A stretch of DNA of 64,000 nt from Haliea sp964022665 (lineage in GTDB: Bacteria > Pseudomonadota > Gammaproteobacteria > Pseudomonadales > Halieaceae): positions 512,783 through 576,782 of the forward strand of contig CAXIDF010000001.1 of the NCBI GenBank assembly GCA_964022665.1, written 5' to 3'. Positions 1 through 7,924 of the stretch are shown piece by piece. The first letter of the stretch is position 1, and each line of letters begins with the position of its first letter. The notes beneath the pieces are model-generated. The model was not told the origin of the DNA. It saw only the letters and a list, made by a program, of their open reading frames with translations, and searched no databases. A program made the translations under genes and the position numbers.

Positions 1-67
1 TCACCTCGCTCATGCCATGGCCGCACTTGGGGCACTTGAGGCTGTGTTGGTCCGGGTTGTATTCCAT
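1..67 (-). CDS. Zinc-ribbon protein, N-terminal fragment (cut by window edge)
   Basis: Reading the minus strand from the ATG at 65-67 gives 22 residues before the window ends. A C-P-K-C-G-H-G-M motif sits at residues 12-19. A CxxC followed by Gly-x-Gly-Met and then Ser-Glu-Val resembles the first half of a zf-TFIIB-type zinc ribbon, but the second Cys pair lies outside the window, so the family is an inference. It is divergent from the cytochrome c gene, and the 195-base gap between them must hold both promoters. I see no clear control element there. Confidence 0.5.
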   Translation of the reverse strand, partial: MEYNPDQHSLKCPKCGHGMSEV

Positions 68-262
68 GTATCTTCCTGCTCGATGCTGTAGATGCGTGTG
101 CGCGGCGGCGGGGACCGCGTGGCCGAGTCTAGCGCAGCGTTTCGCATTTGTCCCCCCTTCCGCGGGTCCGCCTTTTGTCGCGTCGCAGATGCTTCGCGCC
201 GGATACTCGCGTGCGGGAAAAACTGGTAAATTCCCGCCTTTGACGTTGATCAGGTAGCCCGC

Positions 263-892
263 ATGCACTCTTTCTTCCCGCCGCTGTTCGGCCTTTTTCT
301 GGCAATCATGGCCTGTGTAGCGCGCGCTGATGACGCTGACGCCGCTGCGCTGTATGCACCCTGTGCCGCCTGCCACGGCGCCGCGGCCGAGGGCAACGTT
401 GCTCTGCGGGCGCCGCGCCTCAATCACCTGCGACCGGTCTATATCCTCGCTCAGCTGGACAAGTTCCAACACGGTCTGCGCGGTGGGAAAGAAGCGAGCG
501 TGGCGGCGCAGCAGATGGCGGAGTCGAGTGAACTGTTGCCGACGGCGGAGCGTTTGCCTGAGCTTGCCTTCTATATCAGCGAATTGACCAGCCTTGCGTC
601 TTCGTCAACGTTGCAGGGTGGTGACCCGGTTGCAGGTGGCAAGTCATTCATGCGCTTGTGTGGGGCCTGCCACGGCGCCAACGCGGGGGGTAACGTTGCG
701 CTGAACGCGCCGCGCCTGGCCGGCGCCGATGACTGGTACTTGCTGGCGCAGTTGAAGGCGTTTCGCGAAGGCCAGCGCGGACGACACCGCGAAGATCGCA
801 GCGGCCGGCAAATGCGCAATATGGCGGCGATGCTGCGTGACGAGGAGGCGCTACTGGATGTTATCGCCTTTATACGCAGCCAGGAGGAATGA
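263..892 (+). CDS. Diheme c-type cytochrome (cytochrome c4-like), exported
   Basis: 209 residues. A Sec signal peptide (hydrophobic stretch at about 8-19, Ala-rich cleavage region near 20-24) sends it to the periplasm. Two CxxCH haem-binding motifs, C34-AA-C37-H38 and C133-GA-C136-H137, lie about 100 residues apart in two similar halves; each half continues with Gly/Asn-rich sequence and an Ala-Pro-Arg-Leu stretch. Met residues late in each half (M85; M184, M187 or M190) are candidate axial ligands. This is the layout of cytochrome c4-type electron carriers that feed terminal oxidases. The next gene is unrelated, so it is probably a single transcription unit. Family call is firm; the redox partner is unknown. 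Confidence 0.85.
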   Translation: MHSFFPPLFGLFLAIMACVARADDADAAALYAPCAACHGAAAEGNVALRAPRLNHLRPVYILAQLDKFQHGLRGGKEASVAAQQMAESSELLPTAERLPELAFYISELTSLASSSTLQGGDPVAGGKSFMRLCGACHGANAGGNVALNAPRLAGADDWYLLAQLKAFREGQRGRHREDRSGRQMRNMAAMLRDEEALLDVIAFIRSQEE

Positions 893-922
893 GCTTTTTG
901 CCGGGTGTTGCGATGCATTGAC

Positions 923-940
923 AGCTGAAAGCGTTCAGCT
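923..940. other. Short inverted repeat downstream of the cytochrome gene
   Basis: AGCTGAA and TTCAGCT flank a 4-base loop, giving a 7-bp perfect stem about 30 bases after the cytochrome stop codon. No T-tract follows, so an intrinsic terminator is doubtful. It could be a 3' processing or stability hairpin, or chance. Confidence 0.3.
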
Positions 941-970
941 CAACGCCTGAGACAGATCAATAAATAGGCA

Positions 971-998
971 TTGCTTACAGGATAATTCCGCCTACACT
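971..998 (+). promoter_or_regulatory. Possible sigma70 promoter of the Lys/Ala-rich protein gene
   Basis: TTGCTT (971-976) and TACACT (993-998) are separated by 16 bases and lie about 40 bases before the start codon at 1039. The surrounding bases are more AT-rich than the neighbouring genes. This is a match by eye only. Confidence 0.35.
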
Positions 999-1038
999 GA
1001 AGGTGTGGTACCCGTTTATCCATTAGAGTGAATTGCCC

Positions 1039-1650
1039 ATGCTGGAAAAAGAAATGTCTCAAGCTGTGAAAATGGCTGAGCAGGCGAATAAGAAGGTCGA
1101 GCAGCTGCAAAAGAAACTGCTTTCCGAAACGGAGAAGGCGCACGCCAAGGTCAAATCCGATCTCACAGCGGCACGCAAGAAACACACTGCTGCCAACACG
1201 CGGCTGAAAAAGGCGCGCACTGCACTGCGTGGCAAGTCGAGTACGGCCAGCCAGAAGCGTGTGGAAGAGCTGGTCAAGCAAGTGCAGGATCTGGCGGAAT
1301 CAGTAGCCAAAATGGCCAAAGCCGCCTACGCCTCTTTTGAAAAACTTGTGCCCATCCAGGCTGATCTCGCACTTGAGTCGCGCCGTGCCCAGGCGGCCGA
1401 TAAAGCCGCGTCCATGGTGGAAAAGGCGGCGGCGCGGCGCAAGTCTGCAAGCAAGCCGGCAGCGAAAAAGAAGAAAGCTGCCAGCAGCAAAGCCAAAGCG
1501 CCAACCAAGCGCAAGACTGCGGCGAAGAAGACAGCTGTGAAGACGGCGACCGCCAGGAAAAAGGCAGTGGCCAAGAAAGCGCCTGCCAAGAAGGCGGCGC
1601 CCAAGAAAACCAGAGCGAAACGCGCCCCGAAGAAAGCCAGCGCCAGCTGA
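1039..1650 (+). CDS. Histone H1-like / AlgP-like Lys-Ala-rich DNA-binding protein
   Basis: 203 residues from ATG 1039; an in-frame TTG at 1033 is a less likely start. Residues 1-110 are rich in Glu, Lys, Ala and Gln with heptad-like spacing, suggesting a long coiled coil. From about residue 130 the protein becomes a run of AAKK, PAKK and KTA units ending in APKKASAS. This resembles the eukaryotic histone H1 C-terminal tail and Pseudomonas AlgP/AlgR3-type proteins, which bind DNA without obvious sequence preference. Role is inferred: nucleoid compaction or indirect transcription effects. Repetitive Lys/Ala codons make the tail prone to length variation between strains. Confidence 0.7.
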   Translation: MLEKEMSQAVKMAEQANKKVEQLQKKLLSETEKAHAKVKSDLTAARKKHTAANTRLKKARTALRGKSSTASQKRVEELVKQVQDLAESVAKMAKAAYASFEKLVPIQADLALESRRAQAADKAASMVEKAAARRKSASKPAAKKKKAASSKAKAPTKRKTAAKKTAVKTATARKKAVAKKAPAKKAAPKKTRAKRAPKKASAS

Positions 1651-1701
1651 ATCGCGTAAGGCACTCCGCGCCTCTGTGCCAGGGCAGAGAGGTGCGGCGT
1701 A

Positions 1702-2802
1702 TCAGCGCTCCGGTGTCACCCGAATCAGGGCGCCGTCCTCCGCATCGGTGAGCAGATACACAAAGCCGTCGGAGCCTTCCTTTACATCCCTGATTCGCTC
1801 GCCCAGCTCCGCAAACAACGGTGCTTCATCCACAATGGCACCATCCTCCAGGCTGAGCAGGCGCACTTCTTTGTCTACCAGCGCGCCCACCAGCAGCTTG
1901 CCCTGCCAGGCGGGGAACTTGTCACCGCCATACCAGGCGAAGCCAGACGGCGCGATGCTCGGTACCCAGTAGTGTAGGGGCTGTGCCATGCCGGGCAGTT
2001 GTGTGAAAGGCGACACATAGGCGCCACTGTAGTCCACACCATGGGTGGCCGCAGGCCAGCCATAGTTGCTGGCGGCCTGCAGTACATTCACTTCGTCACC
2101 ACCTTTCGGGCCGTGTTCATGCAGGTACACAGTGCCGTTGCTGCGATCCAGCGTGAGGCCCTGCGGGTTGCGGTGACCGAGCGTCCACACGCGCTCGCTG
2201 CCGGTGGTGTGAAACGGGTTGTCTGCGGGCACGCTGCCATCATCCAGGATGCGCAATACCTTGCCCAACTCGTTGCTGCCGTTTTGCGCCTGCTCGCGGA
2301 AATCAAAACCGTCGCCCGTGGCCAGCAGCAGGCTGTTGTCGGGCAGGAACAACAGTCGCCCACCGTAGTGCTGTGCCGTGTTCTTCCTGTCGCTTACCCA
2401 CAGGATATCCGCACCCGCGACCAGCGTGTCGCCTTCCAGTCGGGCGCGGTAGATGGCCGTGCCATTGGCCGCGCTGTCGCCCTTGGCGTAGCTGAGGTAC
2501 ACCAGCTGATTGGTGGCAAACTGCGGGTGTAGCAGGATGTCGAAAAAGCCGCCCTGGCCTGCCACAAACGTGTGCGGCACGCCGCCAATGGCCGTTCGCT
2601 CGCTGCCGTCGGCGCTGATATGCAGAAGCGTGCCCCCGCGCTCAGTGACCAGGAAGCTGGCGTCGGGCAATTGCGCAACGGACCAGGGGTGCTGCAGACC
2701 CTCTGCGAGAGGCTCAAGCTGATAGTCTGCGGCGGTGGCGCGCAGGCTCAGCCAAAGTGCGGCAAGAGCGAGAAAGCGAAAGGTGACAGAGACAACAGGC
2801 AT
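1702..2802 (-). CDS. PQQ-dependent aldose sugar dehydrogenase family protein (YliI/GSDH-like), exported
   Basis: 366 residues from the ATG at 2802. I chose this start because it is directly followed by a clear Sec signal peptide (hydrophobic residues about 9-20, then Ala-Thr-Ala-Ala). The open frame continues upstream, but only with Arg/Gln/His-rich sequence typical of non-coding frames. The body has glucose/sorbosone dehydrogenase features: Gln-His-Pro-Trp-Ser near the mature start, Thr-Glu-Arg-Gly-Gly, His-Tyr-Gly-Gly-Arg, Gly-His-Arg-Asn-Pro-Gln-Gly, Glu-His-Gly-Pro with Gly-Gly-Asp-Glu, and Asn-Tyr-Gly-Trp-Pro. These beta-propeller enzymes oxidise sugars in the periplasm with soluble PQQ. 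No PQQ synthesis genes are in the window. Substrate unknown. Confidence 0.85.
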   Translation of the reverse strand: MPVVSVTFRFLALAALWLSLRATAADYQLEPLAEGLQHPWSVAQLPDASFLVTERGGTLLHISADGSERTAIGGVPHTFVAGQGGFFDILLHPQFATNQLVYLSYAKGDSAANGTAIYRARLEGDTLVAGADILWVSDRKNTAQHYGGRLLFLPDNSLLLATGDGFDFREQAQNGSNELGKVLRILDDGSVPADNPFHTTGSERVWTLGHRNPQGLTLDRSNGTVYLHEHGPKGGDEVNVLQAASNYGWPAATHGVDYSGAYVSPFTQLPGMAQPLHYWVPSIAPSGFAWYGGDKFPAWQGKLLVGALVDKEVRLLSLEDGAIVDEAPLFAELGERIRDVKEGSDGFVYLLTDAEDGALIRVTPER

Positions 2803-2865
2803 GGGCTTTTCCTTTGCGGGGCGCCGGGTCATTATAAACACTCCCTGCACTACCGGTAGTCGTCC

Positions 2866-3309
2866 ATGATTCGTGTCCTGAAAGCTTTTTTCCCCGCAGT
2901 GTTGCTCGCTTACGTAACCGCCAGCCTGCTCGCCACGCAGACGGTGCTCGCCAATCTCGGCGATATGGGGGTGGTCGTGCCCTTGGCGGTGCGGCTGGAG
3001 GCCAGCCTGCACGACCTGCTCGGCATGATCGCCTATCTGCTGCTTATCCTGCTTGCCTTCGTGCTGGCGATGCCCGTGGCGGCGGGCCTGGTGCGGGCGC
3101 ACCGAGTGCCGGGGCCGAGGGTTTTCTGGTTTACCCTCGCCGGGTTTGTCGGCGTGCTGATGCTGCATCTGATCATGCGGGAGGTGCTGGGCATCTGGGT
3201 TATCGCCGCGGCGCGGGAGTGGACCGGCCTGCTGTTGCAGTGCAGTGCGGGCGCGCTGGGAGGGTGGCTGTTCAGCATTATGAGCAAAGCACACCCAGCG
3301 CAAGCCTGA
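2866..3309 (+). CDS. Small four-helix inner-membrane protein, function unknown
   Basis: 147 residues, mostly hydrophobic, with about four transmembrane segments (around 5-25, 47-73, 86-107 and 114-135). The loop between helices 2 and 3 carries Arg and His residues. I do not recognise a family and no catalytic motif is visible. It is divergent from the sugar dehydrogenase gene (63-base gap) and convergent with hemN (16 bases), so neighbours give no functional clue. Coding is supported by the clean hydrophobic pattern. Confidence 0.6.
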   Translation: MIRVLKAFFPAVLLAYVTASLLATQTVLANLGDMGVVVPLAVRLEASLHDLLGMIAYLLLILLAFVLAMPVAAGLVRAHRVPGPRVFWFTLAGFVGVLMLHLIMREVLGIWVIAAAREWTGLLLQCSAGALGGWLFSIMSKAHPAQA

Positions 3310-3325
3310 GCCCGGAGAGTGTGCC

Positions 3326-4744
3326 CTAGATGATGCGCGAGAACCGGCTCCCGGTGAGCTGCGTGTGGTCGATATAGGCGTCAAACTCCATGCACAGGCG
3401 GCGCACCAGCAGTCGCCCGGCGGGTAGTACGCGAATACCACCCGGGTGCAGATCGATCAGGCCGTCGCGCGCCAGTGCCGGCAATCGTTCCAGCTCTTGA
3501 GCAAAATAGTCGCGAAAACATATGCCGAACTGTTCTTCGATGACGGTGTAGTCCAGAGCAAAGTTGCAGATGAGCTCATTGATCACTGCCTTGCGCAGCA
3601 GGTCGTCGTCGGTGAGGGTGATACGCTTCGCCAGCGGCAGCTGGCCCGCCTCGATCGCGCGGGTATAGGACGCCACATCCTTGTGGTTCTGGAAGTGGTT
3701 GTTGCCGAGCGCATTGATGGCAGACACGCCAAAGGCCAGCAGATCGCAGTCCTTGTGTGTGGAGTAGCCCTGGAAGTTGCGGTGCAGCGTGCCCTGCATC
3801 TGGGCGAGGGCCAGTTCGTCTCCGGGGAGAGCGAAATGGTCCATGCCGATGTATTCGTAGCCGGCTGCCAACAACTGCTCAATGCTCTGGTGCAGGATGG
3901 CCATTTTCACGGCCGGCTCGGGCAGTTGCCGTTCGTCAATCTGGCGCTGCGTTTTGAACATCTGTGGCATGTGCGCATAGTTGAACAGTGAGAGGCGGTC
4001 CGGCCGCAGGGCGATGACCTGTTCAAGCGTGCGGGCAAAGGAGTTTTCGCTCTGGCGCGGCAGCCCGTAAATCAGGTCCATGCTCAGCGACTTGAAGTGC
4101 TCGGCGCGAATGGCGGCCACCAGCGCCTTGACTTCATCCACACTGTTGAAGCGATTGACGGCCTGCTGCACGTCCGCATCAAAATCCTGTACGCCCATGC
4201 TCACGCGGTTGAAACCCAGACGGCGCAGGTGCGCGATACGGGTGGTAGCCATACCGCCCGGGTGGATTTCGATGGAGAACTCGCCGCTGTCGTCATCTGC
4301 CAGGTGGAAGTGGCGCTGGGTCTGTGCCATCAATTCCTGCATCTCGGCATCCGAGATATAGGTGGGCGTGCCGCCGCCCCAGTGCAGCTGGCGCACCGTG
4401 CGACCCGGGTTCACATGCTCCGCCTGCAGCGCGATTTCCCGGTATAGCACCTGCAGGTAGTCGGTTGCCCGTTGCCGGTTTGCAGTGATGATCTTGTTGC
4501 AGGCGCAGTAGTAGCAGACGGTGTTGCAGAACGGGATATGAAAATACAGCGACAGCGGTGCACTCGACACGTTGCTGGCCTTTATCGCTTCGTGCCACAG
4601 CGAATCGCTGACATCCTCCTCAAACTGGGCGGCGGTCGGGTACGAGGTATAGCGCGGCCCCGCGAGGTTGTAGCGGGCGATCAGCGCTGGGTCCCACAGG
4701 GAGTCGCCGGTCAATTGGGGTTGAGCCACGTGTAGCGCGGTCAT
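3326..4744 (-). CDS. hemN: Oxygen-independent coproporphyrinogen III oxidase
   Basis: 472 residues, full length for HemN. This radical-SAM enzyme decarboxylates coproporphyrinogen III to protoporphyrinogen IX in haem synthesis without oxygen. The N-terminus has ARYNLAGPRYTSYPT, and the cluster motif C73-x3-C77-x2-C80 follows Tyr-Phe-His-Ile-Pro-Phe, with the extra Cys82 typical of HemN. Gly-Gly-Gly-Thr-Pro and a second glycine-rich region near Ser-Met-Gly-Val-Gln follow, and the C-terminal HemN domain is complete. It stands alone on the minus strand. An FNR/Anr-type box sits upstream at 4803-4816, so induction at low oxygen is expected. Confident call. Confidence 0.95.
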   Translation of the reverse strand: MTALHVAQPQLTGDSLWDPALIARYNLAGPRYTSYPTAAQFEEDVSDSLWHEAIKASNVSSAPLSLYFHIPFCNTVCYYCACNKIITANRQRATDYLQVLYREIALQAEHVNPGRTVRQLHWGGGTPTYISDAEMQELMAQTQRHFHLADDDSGEFSIEIHPGGMATTRIAHLRRLGFNRVSMGVQDFDADVQQAVNRFNSVDEVKALVAAIRAEHFKSLSMDLIYGLPRQSENSFARTLEQVIALRPDRLSLFNYAHMPQMFKTQRQIDERQLPEPAVKMAILHQSIEQLLAAGYEYIGMDHFALPGDELALAQMQGTLHRNFQGYSTHKDCDLLAFGVSAINALGNNHFQNHKDVASYTRAIEAGQLPLAKRITLTDDDLLRKAVINELICNFALDYTVIEEQFGICFRDYFAQELERLPALARDGLIDLHPGGIRVLPAGRLLVRRLCMEFDAYIDHTQLTGSRFSRII

Positions 4745-4767
4745 GTTGCCTAGCCTGTTGCAGAATC

Positions 4768-4780
4768 AGCGCGCAGTGTA
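4768..4780 (-). promoter_or_regulatory. -10 element and predicted start point of hemN
   Basis: On the minus strand TACACT occupies 4780-4775. Placing it at -12 to -7 puts the transcript start at 4768, 24 bases before the start codon. This places the FNR-type box centre exactly at -41.5, the standard class II position, which is why I trust this -10. Confidence 0.6.
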
Positions 4781-4802
4781 ATGCGTGCGTGCCCGCAACC
4801 TG

Positions 4803-4816
4803 TTGACCTGCATCAA
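4803..4816 (-). promoter_or_regulatory. FNR/Anr-type binding site upstream of hemN
   Basis: TTGAC-N4-ATCAA on the plus strand, TTGAT-N4-GTCAA on the minus strand. It matches the FNR/Anr consensus TTGAT-N4-ATCAA at 9 of 10 fixed positions. It is centred 65.5 bases upstream of the hemN ATG and at -41.5 from the predicted start point. Anaerobic activation of hemN by FNR-family proteins is established in other gammaproteobacteria. Confidence 0.75.
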
Positions 4817-4829
4817 ACCATCGCGTGGC

Positions 4830-7691
4830 TCAGCGCTCCCTGGGCACGCCGTGAGACTCGGAGGCCACCTTGGCGTTGACATCAGGGCCGCTCGGCAAGC
4901 GGATGAAATGTTCAACCGGAAAGTCGAGCGCATCGCGGTCGCGGTCGAGCACGATCAACCCGGGCTCGTCGGTGGTCAGCCAGGCGCCACAGGCCTCGCC
5001 CGCATCGCAAATGAACAGGTCGTTGTCGGCGTCAGTGCCAGCAAATACCTGGTAGGTGCCGTCCGGCAGGTCCTGGAAGCGGAAGACATAGCGGCCCGCC
5101 TCCGCGCGCGCCACGCTTTGTGCAATCGCGGCGTCCGTGGCGGGGTCGTAGACGATGATGTAGAGCACTCCGACGTCCGCCACTGCGGCATCGCCCACGG
5201 AGAGCAGCGCACGAACCTGCAGGCTATTGGCACTGGAGCGCGCGCTCACCGTGGCGGAATAGAGACCGTCAGCTAGGCCACTGCGGTCAACCTGCAGCCG
5301 GTAGCGGCCCAGACCAGCGGCATCGACCTCCAGCGCGCTGACGCTGAGCCAGCTGGCATCGCTGTCGAGACCCAGCACCTGCAGGTCGCCACTGCCGCCG
5401 TTGCTGAGGGTGATGTCCAGTTGCTCCCTGGCACCACCAAAGTTGAGCGACTGGCTGGACGCGCGCAAGGTGGCAGGCGGCGTGAACGTCTCGCCGATAC
5501 TGGCCAGCGCAGCTTCCACCGCCTTGCGTGCGTTCACCAGTCCGTGGCCGTACAGATCGTCGCGGCCAGCGCTGCCGAGGTCGTCGGTGAGGCTGCCGCT
5601 CTGCAGCAGGGATTCCAGCTGCGCCCCGTCCAGCTGCGGATTGATACTCTTCATGAGCGCGATAACGCCCGACACATGCGGTGCGGCCATCGAGGTGCCA
5701 TTGAGAAAGGTGTAGGCGAACTCCGCGCCGCCCGCGTCGGCGGAGCCGCTGGTGCTGAGGATACCGTCCGGGTAGCCATCGCCGTTGAAATCGGTGCTGC
5801 CATCACCACCGGGCGCGCTGATGTCGATGGAGGTGCCGCGGTTGCTGTAGCTGGCAATCTCGCGCTGTGCGTCTACCGCAGCGACGGAAATAACCCCGTC
5901 GTATGCCGCCGGATAGGCCGGTGCTTGGGTGGCCTCGTTGCCGGCCGAGGCCACCACGATGGTGCCGCGTTCGCGCAACTCGCGGTACAGGGCCTGATTC
6001 ATCTGGCTGAAACCCTCACCGCTCAGGCTCAAGTTGATGACCGCCGCCGCGGCGGGGGGGAAGGTGCCGGAGTCGTTGGCGAGACCGGCGGCGAAGCGCA
6101 CGGCTTGTGCCACGTCGTAGGACGTGCCGCCCCCGTCATCGAGTGCCCGCAGGGGCATCACGCGAGCGCCCCAGGCGACGCCGCTGACGCCAATGCGGTT
6201 GTTGCCCCGCGCCGCCACGGTGCCAGCAACGTGTGTGCCGTGAAAGCGGCTATTGCCCGGGTTGCCGCGGTTACCCGGGTCCTCGGGGTCGGGGTCGATA
6301 CCGTCGCCATCGGCTGCGGGGTCGCGCACGAAGTCGTAGCCTGCCACCAACTGGCCCGCCAGATCGGGGTGATTGGACAGGATGCCGGTATCAATGACCG
6401 CGACGACGACGCCGGGATCGCCAATGGTCACATCCCAGGCTGCGGGCAGACCAATCAGCGGGTAGTGCCATTGCAGATCGTAGGCGCTGTCGTTCGGCTC
6501 CAGCGCGGTGTGCAGACGGTAATTGGGTTCAACGTGACGTACGTCAGGCTGCCGGCGCAGTTGCTTGACGCTGATGAGCGTCTCCCAGCGCTCGCGGCGG
6601 GCGCTGTTCTGGAAATCGTTTTTGCGGCGCGCAGCCGTGCCCAGCCGCTGTCGTTCCGCCTGACCGGCCAGAATTTCCAGCAGACGCGCGCGGCCGGGGC
6701 CGCCAGCACGTTGCTGCATACCCATCTGGTAGGCCAGATCGGCGTGGAAGAAGCCCGGCGCGAGGATCTCGCTTTCCGCGAATTCCACGATGATTTCGCC
6801 GGGCACCAGCTCGGCATCCGTGCGCGGTGCGCTGTCGAGTGCCGGGCTGCCAACCGCCAGGATATAGTTGGTTGCACCGAGAAACGCCGTCACATTCACC
6901 AGGTAAGTGCCGTTTTCCGGCGCCGTAACCGCTTCGATTTCGCCGGTCTCCACCGAGAAGTCGATCACTTCTCCCGCCTCGTTGTAGAGATACAGGTCCG
7001 CATCCGCGTGTTCAAAGTCCGCGACCAGCAAGGTCACCGACTGGGCCGCCAGTAGCTCCAGGCGGAAATAGTCGTCGATGTCACCCCTGAGTTGCGAGCG
7101 TCCCTCGGCCCCTGTCCCCGGTTGGTTGATATAGCCGCCCAAGGTTACCGGGTTGGCGAGCGCTTGTGCCCTGCCCGGCGTATCGTTTGGCGTGTAGAGG
7201 CTGGCGGTGTCGTTGGTGTCGCCGTCCACCGCCTGATTGCTGGAGGCGAGCACGGTGCCGCTCAGGTCCCAGCGGCTGACTGCCTCCCCTATGACCGTAA
7301 TACTGGCGGATGCACTGGCGCTCGCCCCCTGGTTGTCGGTCACGCTCAGCGAAAAAGCGAGGACGGTGTCGGCGCCAACGGCGGGCGCTGTGAAGCGGGC
7401 GGTGGCCGTTTCCTCGCCGACAATGGCCACGGTCGGGCCTTGTGTCTGGCGCCATTGATAGCGGCTGATACTTCCATCGGTGTCACGCGAGCCGCTGCCT
7501 TCGAGCGTAACCTCGCTGCCACCTGCCACGGAAGAGGGGCCCGTTACCTGTGCAATGGGCGGTTGATTGGCGGCGGGCTGGGTTGCACCGCCGCCCCCAC
7601 CGCCGCCGCACGCCGCGAGCAATGCGGTCAGCCAGAGCCCGCAGAAGAGCCTGGTGCCCAATTGGCTGACGCTGTGGTTGTGCTGTGGCAT
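4830..7691 (-). CDS. Subtilisin-like serine protease (S8) lipoprotein with PKD and pre-peptidase domains
   Basis: 953 residues. A lipobox (LLAAC, Cys28) followed by a Gly run marks it as a lipoprotein, probably on the cell surface or outer membrane. Residues about 43-135 look like a PKD/Ig-like domain (Gly-Ser-Gly-Ser-Arg-Asp-Thr-Asp-Gly; final beta strand Ile-Thr-Val-Ile). Residues about 200-285 resemble a bacterial pre-peptidase domain. A propeptide-like region with VPGEIIVEF at 296-304 and H386-VEPNY follows. The catalytic triad is complete: D434 (VIDTG), H484 (HGTHVAG) and S667 (NGTSMAAP), with oxyanion Asn585. Residues 750-953 form a beta-rich tail of unknown role. It probably degrades extracellular protein. 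The gene stands alone. Confidence 0.9.
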   Translation of the reverse strand: MPQHNHSVSQLGTRLFCGLWLTALLAACGGGGGGGATQPAANQPPIAQVTGPSSVAGGSEVTLEGSGSRDTDGSISRYQWRQTQGPTVAIVGEETATARFTAPAVGADTVLAFSLSVTDNQGASASASASITVIGEAVSRWDLSGTVLASSNQAVDGDTNDTASLYTPNDTPGRAQALANPVTLGGYINQPGTGAEGRSQLRGDIDDYFRLELLAAQSVTLLVADFEHADADLYLYNEAGEVIDFSVETGEIEAVTAPENGTYLVNVTAFLGATNYILAVGSPALDSAPRTDAELVPGEIIVEFAESEILAPGFFHADLAYQMGMQQRAGGPGRARLLEILAGQAERQRLGTAARRKNDFQNSARRERWETLISVKQLRRQPDVRHVEPNYRLHTALEPNDSAYDLQWHYPLIGLPAAWDVTIGDPGVVVAVIDTGILSNHPDLAGQLVAGYDFVRDPAADGDGIDPDPEDPGNRGNPGNSRFHGTHVAGTVAARGNNRIGVSGVAWGARVMPLRALDDGGGTSYDVAQAVRFAAGLANDSGTFPPAAAAVINLSLSGEGFSQMNQALYRELRERGTIVVASAGNEATQAPAYPAAYDGVISVAAVDAQREIASYSNRGTSIDISAPGGDGSTDFNGDGYPDGILSTSGSADAGGAEFAYTFLNGTSMAAPHVSGVIALMKSINPQLDGAQLESLLQSGSLTDDLGSAGRDDLYGHGLVNARKAVEAALASIGETFTPPATLRASSQSLNFGGAREQLDITLSNGGSGDLQVLGLDSDASWLSVSALEVDAAGLGRYRLQVDRSGLADGLYSATVSARSSANSLQVRALLSVGDAAVADVGVLYIIVYDPATDAAIAQSVARAEAGRYVFRFQDLPDGTYQVFAGTDADNDLFICDAGEACGAWLTTDEPGLIVLDRDRDALDFPVEHFIRLPSGPDVNAKVASESHGVPRER

Positions 7692-7845
7692 GTTGAGGCT
7701 TCCTGCGAGTGTGCCCAGCAGTATAGCGACAAATTCCGGCCTGCAACCCCGCGGGTTGGCGTGTCTCTTTCATCGTCTGATTCCGTCCAGCCACTGCCCA
7801 GGAAAAGCCGTGGATTTGTTGCTTTTGGAAAGGCATTGCTCTAAT

Positions 7846-7863
7846 TTGTACACACGTGTGCAA
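7846..7863. promoter_or_regulatory. 18-bp inverted repeat, candidate operator of the amidohydrolase operon
   Basis: TTG-N-ACAC-NN-GTGT-N-CAA, an imperfect palindrome with 7-base matching half-sites. It lies 62-79 bases before the amidohydrolase ATG and directly upstream of the best -35 match. The size and symmetry fit a dimeric TetR, GntR or LacI-type regulator. No regulator gene is adjacent, so the cognate protein is unknown. It could also act on the divergent protease gene. Confidence 0.45.
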
Positions 7864-7866
7864 TTT

Positions 7867-7895
7867 TTGTGCAGCGCCCATTCATCAACAATAAT
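7867..7895 (+). promoter_or_regulatory. Possible promoter of the amidohydrolase-Rieske operon
   Basis: TTGTGC (7867-7872), a 17-base spacer and AATAAT (7890-7895) predict a start point near 7902. The inverted repeat at 7846-7863 abuts its -35. Confidence 0.45.
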
Positions 7896-7924
7896 GCAAT
7901 GGTTATTTGCAGAGAGAGAAGGTC

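Noticed and set aside
923..940. Intrinsic terminator of the cytochrome gene
   Set aside because: The 7-bp stem has no T-tract; kept as an unassigned hairpin only.
1671..1695. Bidirectional terminator between the Lys/Ala-rich and sugar dehydrogenase genes
   Set aside because: The best pairing is 8 bp with one G-U pair and no T-tract on either strand.
5421..7055. 544-residue open frame on the plus strand
   Set aside because: It lies entirely opposite the subtilase gene, is rich in Arg, Gly, Ala and Val, has no recognisable motif and results from GC-rich codon bias.
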